A stretch of DNA of 21,751 nt from the NCBI GenBank assembly GCA_946478675.1, contig CAMLEF010000032.1, forward strand, positions 1 through 21,751. The letters are read 5' to 3'. The DNA is from an uncultured Flavobacteriales bacterium. Its GTDB lineage: Bacteria > Bacteroidota > Bacteroidia > Palsa-965. A model generated the notes under the pieces. It saw nothing but the letters and a program-made list of their open reading frames with translations. It had not been told where the DNA came from and did not search any database. Both the position numbers and the translations under genes were made by a program. Each line of letters starts with the position of its first letter. Position 1 is the first letter of the stretch. Shown here in pieces: positions 13,009 through 19,670 of this stretch.

Positions 13009-15102
13009 TCAAAACGCCGTCATCCGCTTCCGCGCCATTGACGCACGGATATCATCCAGCTCGCCTTTCGGGATAGCGCCGATCAGCTTTTGCGTGTACG
13101 CCGTTTTCGGGTTGTTGTAGATCTCGTCGGCGTCGCCCATCTCTTCGATCTTGCCGCGGTTCATCACGACCATGCGATCGCTCATGAACTTGACGACGCT
13201 CAGGTCGTGCGAGATGAAGATGTAGGTGAAATTGAATTCCTGCTTCAGCTCGTTGAGCAGGTTCAATACCTGTGCCTGCACGGAGACGTCGAGTGCGGAA
13301 ACCGATTCGTCGCAGATGATGAATTGCGGCTTGAGCGCGAGGGCGCGCGCGATGCAGATGCGCTGGCGTTGACCGCCGGAGAACTCGTGCGGGTAACGAT
13401 AGAAATGCGTCTCGTTCATGTTCACGCGGCGCAGCAGCTCGATGACGCGTTCCTTCCGTTCGCGGTCGCTTTTGCCGATGCCATGCACGCGCATCGGTTC
13501 CATGATGGCGTTGCCGATCGTGATGCGCGGGTTCAGCGAAGAATACGGATCCTGGAAGATGATCTGGATGTCTTTGCGCAGCGCGCGCATTTCCGTCCGC
13601 GACAGCTTCGTGATGTCCTGGCCCTTAAAGAAAATCTGTCCGCCTGTCGGTTCGATGAGACGAAGGATCGTGCGGCCCAATGTCGTTTTTCCGCAACCGG
13701 ATTCGCCGACCAGGCCCAGCGTTTCGCCGGGATACACTTCGAAGCTCACTTCGTCGACGGCTTTCACCACGCTCAACGGTTTTCCCATGGCGCTTTTGCT
13801 GGTGACGAAATGCGTTTGAATACCGTCAATCTTCAGGATCGGGTCGCGTGCGTAAAGTTTGCGGTGCTGCTCACGGCGTTCCTCTTCGGTAACCACGAGG
13901 CTGTGCGTGACTTCCAGCACCGAACGGTTTTTCTGGATGATCGTGCCGCTCTCGTCGGTCGACATAAAATCCGAAACCGTCGGGAGCCAGTGCAATCGCT
14001 TGTTCAGCGGCGGGCGGCAGGCGAGGAGGCTCTTCGTGTACGGGTGCTGCGGGTTGGAGAAAATTTCCAGCACCGTGCCGTGCTCCACGATCTTGCCCTT
14101 GTACATTACCACCACGCGATCGGCCAGCTCGGCAATGACACCGAGATCGTGCGTGATGAACATGATGCTCATATTGTGCGAAGCCTGCAGGTCGCGCATG
14201 AGATCGAGAATGGTTTTCTGTACCGTCACGTCGAGCGCGGTGGTCGGCTCGTCGGCGATGAGCAGCTGCGGGTTGCACGACATCGCCATCGCGATCATCA
14301 CGCGCTGTTTTTGTCCGCCGGAGATCTGGTGCGGGTAAGCGTCGAAAATGCGTTGCGGATCGGGAAGCTGCACTTGCTCAAAAAGCTTGATCGTCATCTC
14401 ACGCGCTTTCTTCTCGGCGGGAGAATAGAAACGAAGTCCTATGCGCTGTCCGCTCTTGATTCGGCGATACACGTACACACCGGCAAGAATGAGAAAATAA
14501 GCAGCGATCGTGGAAGAGATGATCAGGTCGCGCAGCTGGATACGCGCCAGCACGTCGGGATCGAGATGCGAAGAAGGGCGACTGAGGTTCAGCAGCACCA
14601 GCGTGATCGCCGAAAGTGCCGTGATGATGCGCAATCCCCATCCGTAAAGAAAGCGCTGGTAACGATCCGACTTTTTCGCGCCGGGATATTTTTTATGCTG
14701 GAGAATGGCTTCCATCACCTGTTCCCCGCAGGTATAAACAGGGTTCAGCGAAGTCATCGGCTCCTGGAAGATCATCGCGATCTCGTTGCCGCGATACTTC
14801 CGCATTTTCTTCTCTGAAATTTTCGCCAGGTCGATCTGCCCGTCTTCGCGCGAGTTGTAGAGGATCTCGCCGCCGGTAATTTTCCCGGGAGGATTCGGGA
14901 TCAACCCCATGGCCGAAAGCGCCGTCACCGATTTCCCGGAGCCGGATTCACCTACGATACCAATAGTTTCGCCTGCGCGGATCGTAAACGAAATATCGTT
15001 GACCGCCTTCACTGTCTCATTCTCCGTTCTGAACTCGGTAACGAGGTTACGCACTTCGAGCAATACGCCGGAGCTGTTGCTTTCCGGAAACTGGCTTTCC
15101 AT
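13009..15102 (-). CDS. Fused double ABC ATPase, peptide/nickel (Dpp/Opp) type, with membrane-like insertion
   Basis: This 697-residue protein joins two nucleotide-binding domains of the DppD/DppF type that power oligopeptide-type importers, as in GsiA. NBD1 has Walker A GESGSGKS (51-58), Q-loop Gln113, signature ISGGQ (260-264), Walker B LLIADE (280-285), His318 and an oligopeptide-type tail [12 protein letters not shown]2 has GESGCGKT (466-473), Gln517, FSGGQ (574-578), FIICDE (594-599) and His632. Both sites look active. Odd: between Q-loop and signature of NBD1 lie about 75 extra residues (148-226) with two hydrophobic stretches, about 153-173 and 190-214, each long enough to cross a membrane. 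Usual relatives have only a short helical segment there. No permease or binding protein gene adjoins it, so the partner must be encoded elsewhere. Start ATG at 15102. Confidence 0.9.
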   Translation of the reverse strand: MESQFPESNSSGVLLEVRNLVTEFRTENETVKAVNDISFTIRAGETIGIVGESGSGKSVTALSAMGLIPNPPGKITGGEILYNSREDGQIDLAKISEKKMRKYRGNEIAMIFQEPMTSLNPVYTCGEQVMEAILQHKKYPGAKKSDRYQRFLYGWGLRIITALSAITLVLLNLSRPSSHLDPDVLARIQLRDLIISSTIAAYFLILAGVYVYRRIKSGQRIGLRFYSPAEKKAREMTIKLFEQVQLPDPQRIFDAYPHQISGGQKQRVMIAMAMSCNPQLLIADEPTTALDVTVQKTILDLMRDLQASHNMSIMFITHDLGVIAELADRVVVMYKGKIVEHGTVLEIFSNPQHPYTKSLLACRPPLNKRLHWLPTVSDFMSTDESGTIIQKNRSVLEVTHSLVVTEEERREQHRKLYARDPILKIDGIQTHFVTSKSAMGKPLSVVKAVDEVSFEVYPGETLGLVGESGCGKTTLGRTILRLIEPTGGQIFFKGQDITKLSRTEMRALRKDIQIIFQDPYSSLNPRITIGNAIMEPMRVHGIGKSDRERKERVIELLRRVNMNETHFYRYPHEFSGGQRQRICIARALALKPQFIICDESVSALDVSVQAQVLNLLNELKQEFNFTYIFISHDLSVVKFMSDRMVVMNRGKIEEMGDADEIYNNPKTAYTQKLIGAIPKGELDDIRASMARKRMTAF

Positions 15103-15109
15103 AGAACCC

Positions 15110-15117
15110 TAAAAATA
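15110..15117 (-). promoter_or_regulatory. Candidate -7 box (TATTTTTA) for the ABC gene
   Basis: On the minus strand the sequence reads ccgtattttta, the same undecamer found before scoA. It matches TAnnTTTG except the last base and ends seven bases before the start codon. No upstream TTG at the right distance was found. Confidence 0.3.
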
Positions 15118-15181
15118 CGGAAAAGGTGCGAAGTTGCGGGGTTGCGTGGTGCGCCTGAATGTAAAGTGTGTGGAACGTGCG

Positions 15182-15208
15182 CTTAAGTGCCCTCAAGTGT
15201 CTTAAGTG
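15182..15208. repeat. Short tandem CTYAAGTG words
   Basis: Three related octamers occur in a row: cttaagtg (15182), ctcaagtg (15192) and cttaagtg (15201), 9-10 bases apart. They sit between the ABC gene start and the end of the upstream lipoprotein gene. No inverted partner is visible. Confidence 0.5.
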
Positions 15209-15245
15209 GTCGCCCGCCGCACCCGCAGCCTGCCGAACTCCCCGG

Positions 15246-15842
15246 TTACGGCAAAATCAACGAATCCCCCGTAGGAGCACCCAGACTATCCATCCCCGGA
15301 GGCAACAAATCAAACGTCTTGTCGAAGAAAACAATCGTCAGCTTGCCGTACGCATATTCCGGGTCTTCGCTCAGCTGAATTTTCGCCGGGCGTTTTCCCT
15401 GGTCGACGGTCCAGGTATACGTATCGTCCGTTTCTGCCGGGCCGCCGTATTTCAGCGAGAAGTAATTTCTGAAATCCGCCAGCAGCGAATCGCCGTTCTG
15501 CTCATCCTTCAGGAAAATTTCCAGCGTCACCGTATGCAGGCCTTTCTCGTCGAAATTGCATTCGTACGTGTATTCTTTATTCGGCGCCGTTTTTCCTTCG
15601 AACAATAATGTCTGGCCCTGCTCGAGGCTGAGGCTGTCTTTCGGTGTCGCGTATTTTTTCACTTCCGCTTCCGTCATGCCCAGCATTACACCATGAAACA
15701 ATCCCGAATCACTGATCAGGATCTCCGGCAGCACGCCGTGAAATTTCGAAATGATGGAGGTCGGCGCTTCGGGAGTGGAGGAGCAACCGGCAAGCAGCAG
15801 GCAACAAACAGGAAGACCCAGAAAATAGTGCGACAGGCGCAT
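15246..15842 (-). CDS. Hypothetical lipoprotein
   Basis: I do not recognise this 198-residue protein beyond its export signal. Residues 1-20 form a lipoprotein signal peptide ending LLAGC with Cys20 lipidated, followed by a Ser/Thr/Pro-rich linker. The mature part has FHGVMLGMTEAEVKKYATP (49-67), a pattern seen in small periplasmic proteins that act on or sense conditions by a short alpha-beta fold, then beta-rich segments including YTYECNFDEKGLHTVTLEIFL. It ends with a hydrophobic strand (KLTIVFFDKTFDL) and a Pro/Gly-rich tail. It would be anchored in the outer or inner membrane facing the periplasm. It lies upstream of the ABC ATPase on the same strand, 143 bases apart, so co-transcription is possible. 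Function unknown. Confidence 0.75.
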   Translation of the reverse strand: MRLSHYFLGLPVCCLLLAGCSSTPEAPTSIISKFHGVLPEILISDSGLFHGVMLGMTEAEVKKYATPKDSLSLEQGQTLLFEGKTAPNKEYTYECNFDEKGLHTVTLEIFLKDEQNGDSLLADFRNYFSLKYGGPAETDDTYTWTVDQGKRPAKIQLSEDPEYAYGKLTIVFFDKTFDLLPPGMDSLGAPTGDSLILP

Positions 15843-15896
15843 AACAGAGAAAAATCTGCGGTAAAGATAGAAAGGAATGTGCCAATATCGTTGGTG

Positions 15897-16111
15897 ATGT
15901 GTTGATATGCTGATTTGCCGATATGCTGATGAAAATGCGCAACAAATTGGGGAAAATGAGAACGTTCATCCGCTTCTACCCGGTGAAAGTTCTTATGTTA
16001 AATAGTTACGATTCTGTTTTTGGGCTGCGCGGAACGTAAATCAACCGCCTCAACGTAACTTTACCTGCCGTAAAAAATCAGCACATCAGCATATCGGCAA
16101 ATCAGCACATC
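15897..16111. repeat. Octamer inverted repeat with a 147-bp unique core
   Basis: The left arm (15897-15931) reads atgtgttg, atatgctg, atttgccg, atatgctg, atg. The right arm (16079-16111) reads cagcacat, cagcatat, cggcaaat, cagcacat, c. Bases 15905-15930 and 16085-16110 are inverted copies with one mismatch. The core between (15932-16078) does not have the AACCAC hairpin of the composite elements; I see only aacgtaa words and no ORF. The element lies between divergent genes, so it cannot serve as a terminator for either. Confidence 0.8.
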
Positions 16112-16119
16112 TATTTTTT
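16112..16119 (+). promoter_or_regulatory. Candidate -7 box (TATTTTTT) before the aldehyde dehydrogenase gene
   Basis: It matches TAnnTTTG except the last base, directly follows the last octamer of the repeat, and ends four bases before the ATG at 16124. Support is only positional. Confidence 0.2.
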
Positions 16120-16123
16120 CCCC

Positions 16124-17569
16124 ATGGAAAAACTCCAGAACTACATCAACGGCCAGCTCGTCGCTCCGGCGTCCGGCAAATACCTCGACAATTACCAGCC
16201 TGCTACCGGCAAAGTCTATTCGCTCATTCCGGATTCCGATGCGGCCGATGTGCAGCAGGCGGTGAACGCGGCGAAAGCGGCTTTCCCGTCGTGGTCGGTG
16301 ACGCCCGTGGAAAAGCGCGCGAAGCTGATGATGAAAGTCGCTTCGATCATCGAGCGCGATATGGATGCGTTCGTGAAAGCGGAATCAAAAGACAACGGCA
16401 AAACGGTACACACCGCGGGTTTGGTCGACATTCCCCGCGCCGTCAGCAACCTGGAATTTTTTGCGACCGGCATCATGCATTTTGCGGCCGAGTCGCACAT
16501 GACGGAAGACGTCGCCGTCAACTACACGATGCGCATGCCGATTGGCGTCGTCGGTTGCATCTCGCCGTGGAATTTGCCGCTATATCTCTTTACGTGGAAA
16601 ATTGCGCCGGCGATTGCGGCCGGTAACTGCGTTGTCGCCAAACCGTCGGAAGTGACGCCAATGACGGCTTACCTGCTTTCCAAAGCCTGCATCGAAGCGG
16701 GACTGCCGGCGGGCGTGCTCAACATCGTGCACGGTCTCGGCGGAAAAGCAGGACAGGCCATCGTGGAGCACCCGGAGATCAAAGCGGTTTCTTTCACCGG
16801 CGGAACTAAGACCGGTGCCGGCATTGCGGCGACTGCTGCGCCGATGTTCAAAAAACTTTCGCTCGAGCTCGGCGGCAAAAACCCGAACATCATTTTCGCC
16901 GATTGCGATTTCGATCTCATGCTGAAAACGACGATGCAGTCGTCTTTCGCCAACCAGGGAGAAATTTGCCTCTGCGGCTCGCGCATTTTTGTCGAGCGAC
17001 CGATCTACGAGAAATTCAAAAAGGCATTCGTCGAAAAAACCAAAGCGCTGCGTCCCGGCGATCCTTCCGATCCGAATTCCCGTCTCGGCGCGATCGTGTC
17101 GCAGCAGCACATGGAGAAAATTCTCTCCTATATCGATCTCGCGCAGCAGGAAGGCGGCACGGTTCTCTGCGGCGGAAAACGCGTGGAGATGCCCGGTGAG
17201 CTGAAAGACGGCTGGTTCCTCGAGCCGACGATCATTGAAGGACTTTCTTACGATTGCCGCACGAACCAGGAAGAAATTTTCGGGCCGGTCGTAACCATCA
17301 TGCCGTTCGATACGGAAGAAGAAGTGCTGATGATGGCGAACAGCACGATGTACGGACTGGCCGCTTCCATCTGGACGAACAACCTCACCCGCGCGCATCG
17401 TGTGGGTGCGGCGGTGCACAGCGGCATCATCTGGATCAACTGCTGGCTGTTCCGCGATTTGCGCACGCCGTTCGGTGGCATGAAAGGTTCGGGCGTGGGA
17501 CGCGAAGGCGGCTTCGAAGCGCTGCGTTTCTTCACGGAACCGAAGAATATTTGCATCAAGCTGAAGTAA
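16124..17569 (+). CDS. Aldehyde dehydrogenase, 2-aminomuconate/2-hydroxymuconate semialdehyde type
   Basis: This 481-residue NAD-dependent enzyme oxidises an aldehyde to an acid. Catalytic parts are visible: SPWNLPL with Asn150, Lys173 in VAKPSE, FTGGTKTG for the cofactor (224-231), Glu248 in LELGGKNPN, and Cys282 in NQGEICLCGSRIFV. The C-terminal NCWLFRDLRTPFGGMKGSGVGREGGFEALRFFTEPKNICI is the pattern I associate with the ALDH8 and 2-aminomuconic or 2-hydroxymuconic semialdehyde dehydrogenases of tryptophan (kynurenine) or catechol meta-cleavage pathways. Full length, no defect. No other gene of such a pathway is in the window, so the assignment to a substrate is by subfamily resemblance only. 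The next gene starts two bases after its stop, suggesting one transcript. Confidence 0.88.
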   Translation: MEKLQNYINGQLVAPASGKYLDNYQPATGKVYSLIPDSDAADVQQAVNAAKAAFPSWSVTPVEKRAKLMMKVASIIERDMDAFVKAESKDNGKTVHTAGLVDIPRAVSNLEFFATGIMHFAAESHMTEDVAVNYTMRMPIGVVGCISPWNLPLYLFTWKIAPAIAAGNCVVAKPSEVTPMTAYLLSKACIEAGLPAGVLNIVHGLGGKAGQAIVEHPEIKAVSFTGGTKTGAGIAATAAPMFKKLSLELGGKNPNIIFADCDFDLMLKTTMQSSFANQGEICLCGSRIFVERPIYEKFKKAFVEKTKALRPGDPSDPNSRLGAIVSQQHMEKILSYIDLAQQEGGTVLCGGKRVEMPGELKDGWFLEPTIIEGLSYDCRTNQEEIFGPVVTIMPFDTEEEVLMMANSTMYGLAASIWTNNLTRAHRVGAAVHSGIIWINCWLFRDLRTPFGGMKGSGVGREGGFEALRFFTEPKNICIKLK

Positions 17570-17570
17570 C

Positions 17571-18122
17571 ATGCGCCGCTGGATTTTCTTCGCTGCTCTT
17601 CCGTTACTCGCCGCCTGCGGTTCTTCTGCAGAGATGACGAAGGAAGATTCCGTCGCACTCGTCGATTCTGTGAATGCCGCGACTGCAGCCCAGGATTCTT
17701 CCGCGCACGAAAAACCAACGCCGCAACCCAACGCATCCGATAATTCCAACGCGCTCGGCTGGACGATCTTCGGCAAATATCCCGAAGGCGACAAGAGCGG
17801 TTGCGGCTGCAACTTCTGGGAGCAGGACGATCCCCGCACCGCCGAAAACCTTTTCTTCTCCATCGACTTCGACGGTCACGCGTTCGTTTCCATCAAAGGA
17901 AAAGAAACGAAGCTCAACGTCGTTCAAACGAACCGCGAAAAGCAATCCTTCCCCGGCGATACGCTGCACGAAATTTATTCCAACGGCAAATTCCGTCTCG
18001 AGCTCGATCTCATTTACAAGAAAAGCGTCGGCGACGAAGTGCAGCTGTACAAAGGCAAAGCAACGCTCTCTTCCGAAGGCAAAGAAGTGGAAACCGGCGT
18101 CACCAGCGAGTGCGGCTGCTGA
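17571..18122 (+). CDS. Hypothetical lipoprotein with CGC motifs
   Basis: I do not recognise this 183-residue protein. It has a lipoprotein signal peptide ending LLAAC with Cys16, then a Ser/Ala/Pro-rich linker to about residue 60 and a compact domain. The domain begins ALGWTIFGKYPEGDKSGCGCNFWEQD (61-86) and ends in ECGC as its last four residues, giving two Cys-Gly-Cys pairs (78/80 and 181/183). These could form disulfides or bind a metal. Between them are beta-type segments (FFSIDFDGHAFVSIKGKETKLNVVQ, FRLELDLIYKK, VQLYKGKATLSS). It starts one base after the dehydrogenase stop and so is probably in the same operon, although no functional link is evident. The protein ends at its natural stop; it is not a truncated frame. 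Confidence 0.75.
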   Translation: MRRWIFFAALPLLAACGSSAEMTKEDSVALVDSVNAATAAQDSSAHEKPTPQPNASDNSNALGWTIFGKYPEGDKSGCGCNFWEQDDPRTAENLFFSIDFDGHAFVSIKGKETKLNVVQTNREKQSFPGDTLHEIYSNGKFRLELDLIYKKSVGDEVQLYKGKATLSSEGKEVETGVTSECGC

Positions 18123-18125
18123 GGA

Positions 18126-18280
18126 ATATGCCGATTTGCCAATATGCTGATGTGCCGATGCGCGCAAATGCCATCCCACTTTTTAAAACCACATAGAGAA
18201 ACATAGGCACATGGCTATGTGTTTCCTATGTGGTTTTATTTTTTCATCAGCATATCGGCACATCAGCAAATCGGCATATC
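18126..18280. repeat. Composite inverted repeat: octamer arms around an AACCAC hairpin (copy 2)
   Basis: Left units are atatgccg, atttgcca, atatgctg, atgtgccg, atg (18126-18160). Right units are cat, cagcatat, cggcacat, cagcaaat, cggcatat (18245-18279). The linker cgcgcaaatgccatcccac (18161-18179) closely matches that of copy 1 at 1594. The inner imperfect hairpin begins aaccacatagag (18187) and closes with cctatgtggtt (18225-18235). It starts three bases after the lipoprotein stop. Confidence 0.85.
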
Positions 18281-18289
18281 TATTTCCCA

Positions 18290-18321
18290 TTGACTGATTG
18301 CTGCATTTTGCACTACCTTTC
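18290..18321 (+). promoter_or_regulatory. Candidate promoter for the DUF1761-like gene
   Basis: TTG at 18290-18292 is followed after 21 bases by TACCTTTC at 18314-18321, one mismatch from TAnnTTTG. The box ends 22 bases before the ATG at 18344. Spacing fits the Bacteroidota consensus. Confidence 0.4.
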
Positions 18322-18343
18322 CTGAAACCAAAACGTTACACTC

Positions 18344-18766
18344 ATGCTTCAGACGTACTTCTCCCACGCTCCGTGGTTACAAATCATCGTAAGCGCAGTT
18401 GTTTATTTTGGTATCGGCGCGGTGTGGTATGCGCCACCGGTCTTCGGTAATTACTGGGGCGCCGCGCACAAGATCGACATGACGAACAAAGACGAAGCCC
18501 GCAAGCAGATGCCGCGGCTGTTCGCCACCACGTTCGTGCTTACGTTCCTGATGGTGCTCGTGCTGGGATTGCTGTTCGCAAAAATGGGAACGGTGAAATG
18601 TGTTCCGGGCATTGAGGCGGGGCTCTGCATCTCCGGCTTCATCGCTGCGGCGCTCGGCATCAATTATTCTTACCTGCAGAAGCCGTTCAAGCTTTGGGTC
18701 ATCGACTCCGGGTATCATGCAGTTGGACTCGCGCTCTCCGGTGCGATCCTCGCGGCGTGGCATTGA
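18344..18766 (+). CDS. DUF1761-like small membrane protein
   Basis: This 140-residue protein has four predicted membrane helices (about 10-30, 60-79, 90-107, 117-138). The start YFGIGAVWYAPPVFGNYWGAAHK (21-43), with an aromatic Trp-Tyr-Ala-Pro and a Gly-Asn-Tyr-Trp motif after helix 1, is what I know from the DUF1761 family, which has no established function. The loop between helices 1 and 2 is charged (KIDMTNKDEARKQ). A single Met start at 18344 follows a recognisable promoter, and the gene ends just before a strong hairpin terminator, so it appears to be a single-gene unit. Nothing indicates a transported substrate. Confidence 0.75.
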   Translation: MLQTYFSHAPWLQIIVSAVVYFGIGAVWYAPPVFGNYWGAAHKIDMTNKDEARKQMPRLFATTFVLTFLMVLVLGLLFAKMGTVKCVPGIEAGLCISGFIAAALGINYSYLQKPFKLWVIDSGYHAVGLALSGAILAAWH

Positions 18767-18783
18767 TCGTAATTCATTCCAAT

Positions 18784-18824
18784 AAAAAAGGTGCGTGGGA
18801 ATTCATCACGCACCTTTTGTTTTT
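18784..18824. terminator. Bidirectional terminator-like hairpin
   Basis: A perfect 12-bp stem pairs 18786-18797 (aaaaggtgcgtg) with 18807-18818 around a 9-base loop. It has an A-run on the left and ttttgttttta on the right. It lies 17 bases past the stop at 18766, and faces the minus-strand operon that ends at 18883, so it can serve both convergent transcripts. Confidence 0.85.
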
Positions 18825-18843
18825 ATGGGGAGAATGTGGCTTT

Positions 18844-18865
18844 AACCACTGAGGTACACAGAGGC
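18844..18865 (+). repeat. Half copy of the AACCAC repeat
   Basis: The bases aaccactgaggtacacagagg, preceded by ctttt-like ggcttt, match the left-arm pattern of the AACCAC family. No closing arm ending in GTGGTT follows before the coding region at 18883. Confidence 0.5.
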
Positions 18866-18882
18866 CACCATGTTCATTCGTC

Positions 18883-19653
18883 TTACTGAATCACCGCCCG
18901 CTTCGTCGATACGGTGTGCGCGCTGAAGTAGCCGAGCGCTTTGTTCGAGAGATTCGACACCGGGTTGGCCGGCGCGCCCGTCTGCCCGCTCACCGTTTGC
19001 TCGAGGCTGAAGTAATACTGGTACACCGGCTTGTCGATGCAATACAATGCGAGGTCGATCGTGTCGCCGGTGACGTATTCCGTTTCAAAATCGAAGAGCG
19101 GCTGGCCGTTCATCAGTCCGTCGTTGAACGCATCGTCGTAGATGAAAATGCCGTTGTTGCGCTCATGGTTCACGTACTCGACGACGCGGTAGTAATTTCC
19201 TTTTCCCGCCGGATCGTAATACACCGGGATGAGGTATTTTCCGAACGCCGGATCATCGACCACCCACACGCTGTCGAGCGGAACATTATTCGGCATGGTG
19301 CTGGAAGCCGTGTACGTTTTTCCTTCGGCCACCACCGTCAGCGTGTACGTGCGGCCGGGCGTTCCCTGCAGCGTGCTCGTCTGGTAAATGCCGGGAGATG
19401 TTTCATTCAGCGTTTCGGTATTGCCCACGTTGTCTGCGATGGTTACCGTAGCGCCGCTTACGCCCGGAAATGTATTCGACTCCGAAAAGTTCACCGTCTT
19501 GGTGAGCTGCACGGTGTACGGACCGGGCTGGTCCGTGACGTTGCCTTCGATCACGAGCTGCGGATCTTTGGAATTCAGATCGACGTCGATCACTTTCTGG
19601 CAGGAAGCGAAGAGGCCGATGGTGGCGATGGATATGAAGAGAAGCTTTTTCAT
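18883..19653 (-). CDS. DUF4249-like lipoprotein
   Basis: This 256-residue lipoprotein matches what I know of the DUF4249 family of Bacteroidota, whose genes follow TonB-dependent receptor genes. The signal peptide MKKLLFISIATIGLFASC has a lipobox ending at Cys18. Then comes KVIDVDLNSKDPQLVIEGNVTDQPGPYTVQLTKT, the usual family opening, and an Ig-like or carboxypeptidase-regulatory-like region (GVSGATVTIADNVGNTETL, GIYQTSTLQGTPGRTYTLTVVAEGKTYTA). I chose the ATG at 19653 because it gives the signal peptide; the open frame runs further upstream, but inside the receptor gene. The start is 17 bases after the receptor stop, so they form an operon. It probably works with the receptor at the cell surface, perhaps as an accessory lipoprotein; the ligand is unknown. 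Confidence 0.82.
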   Translation of the reverse strand: MKKLLFISIATIGLFASCQKVIDVDLNSKDPQLVIEGNVTDQPGPYTVQLTKTVNFSESNTFPGVSGATVTIADNVGNTETLNETSPGIYQTSTLQGTPGRTYTLTVVAEGKTYTASSTMPNNVPLDSVWVVDDPAFGKYLIPVYYDPAGKGNYYRVVEYVNHERNNGIFIYDDAFNDGLMNGQPLFDFETEYVTGDTIDLALYCIDKPVYQYYFSLEQTVSGQTGAPANPVSNLSNKALGYFSAHTVSTKRAVIQ

Positions 19654-19670
19654 AGCGAAGTAGCGTTGGA

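Noticed and set aside
13009..15102. Two separate ABC ATPase genes with a frameshift
   Set aside because: The frame is continuous from 15102 to 13009, and fused DppD-DppF type proteins are known.
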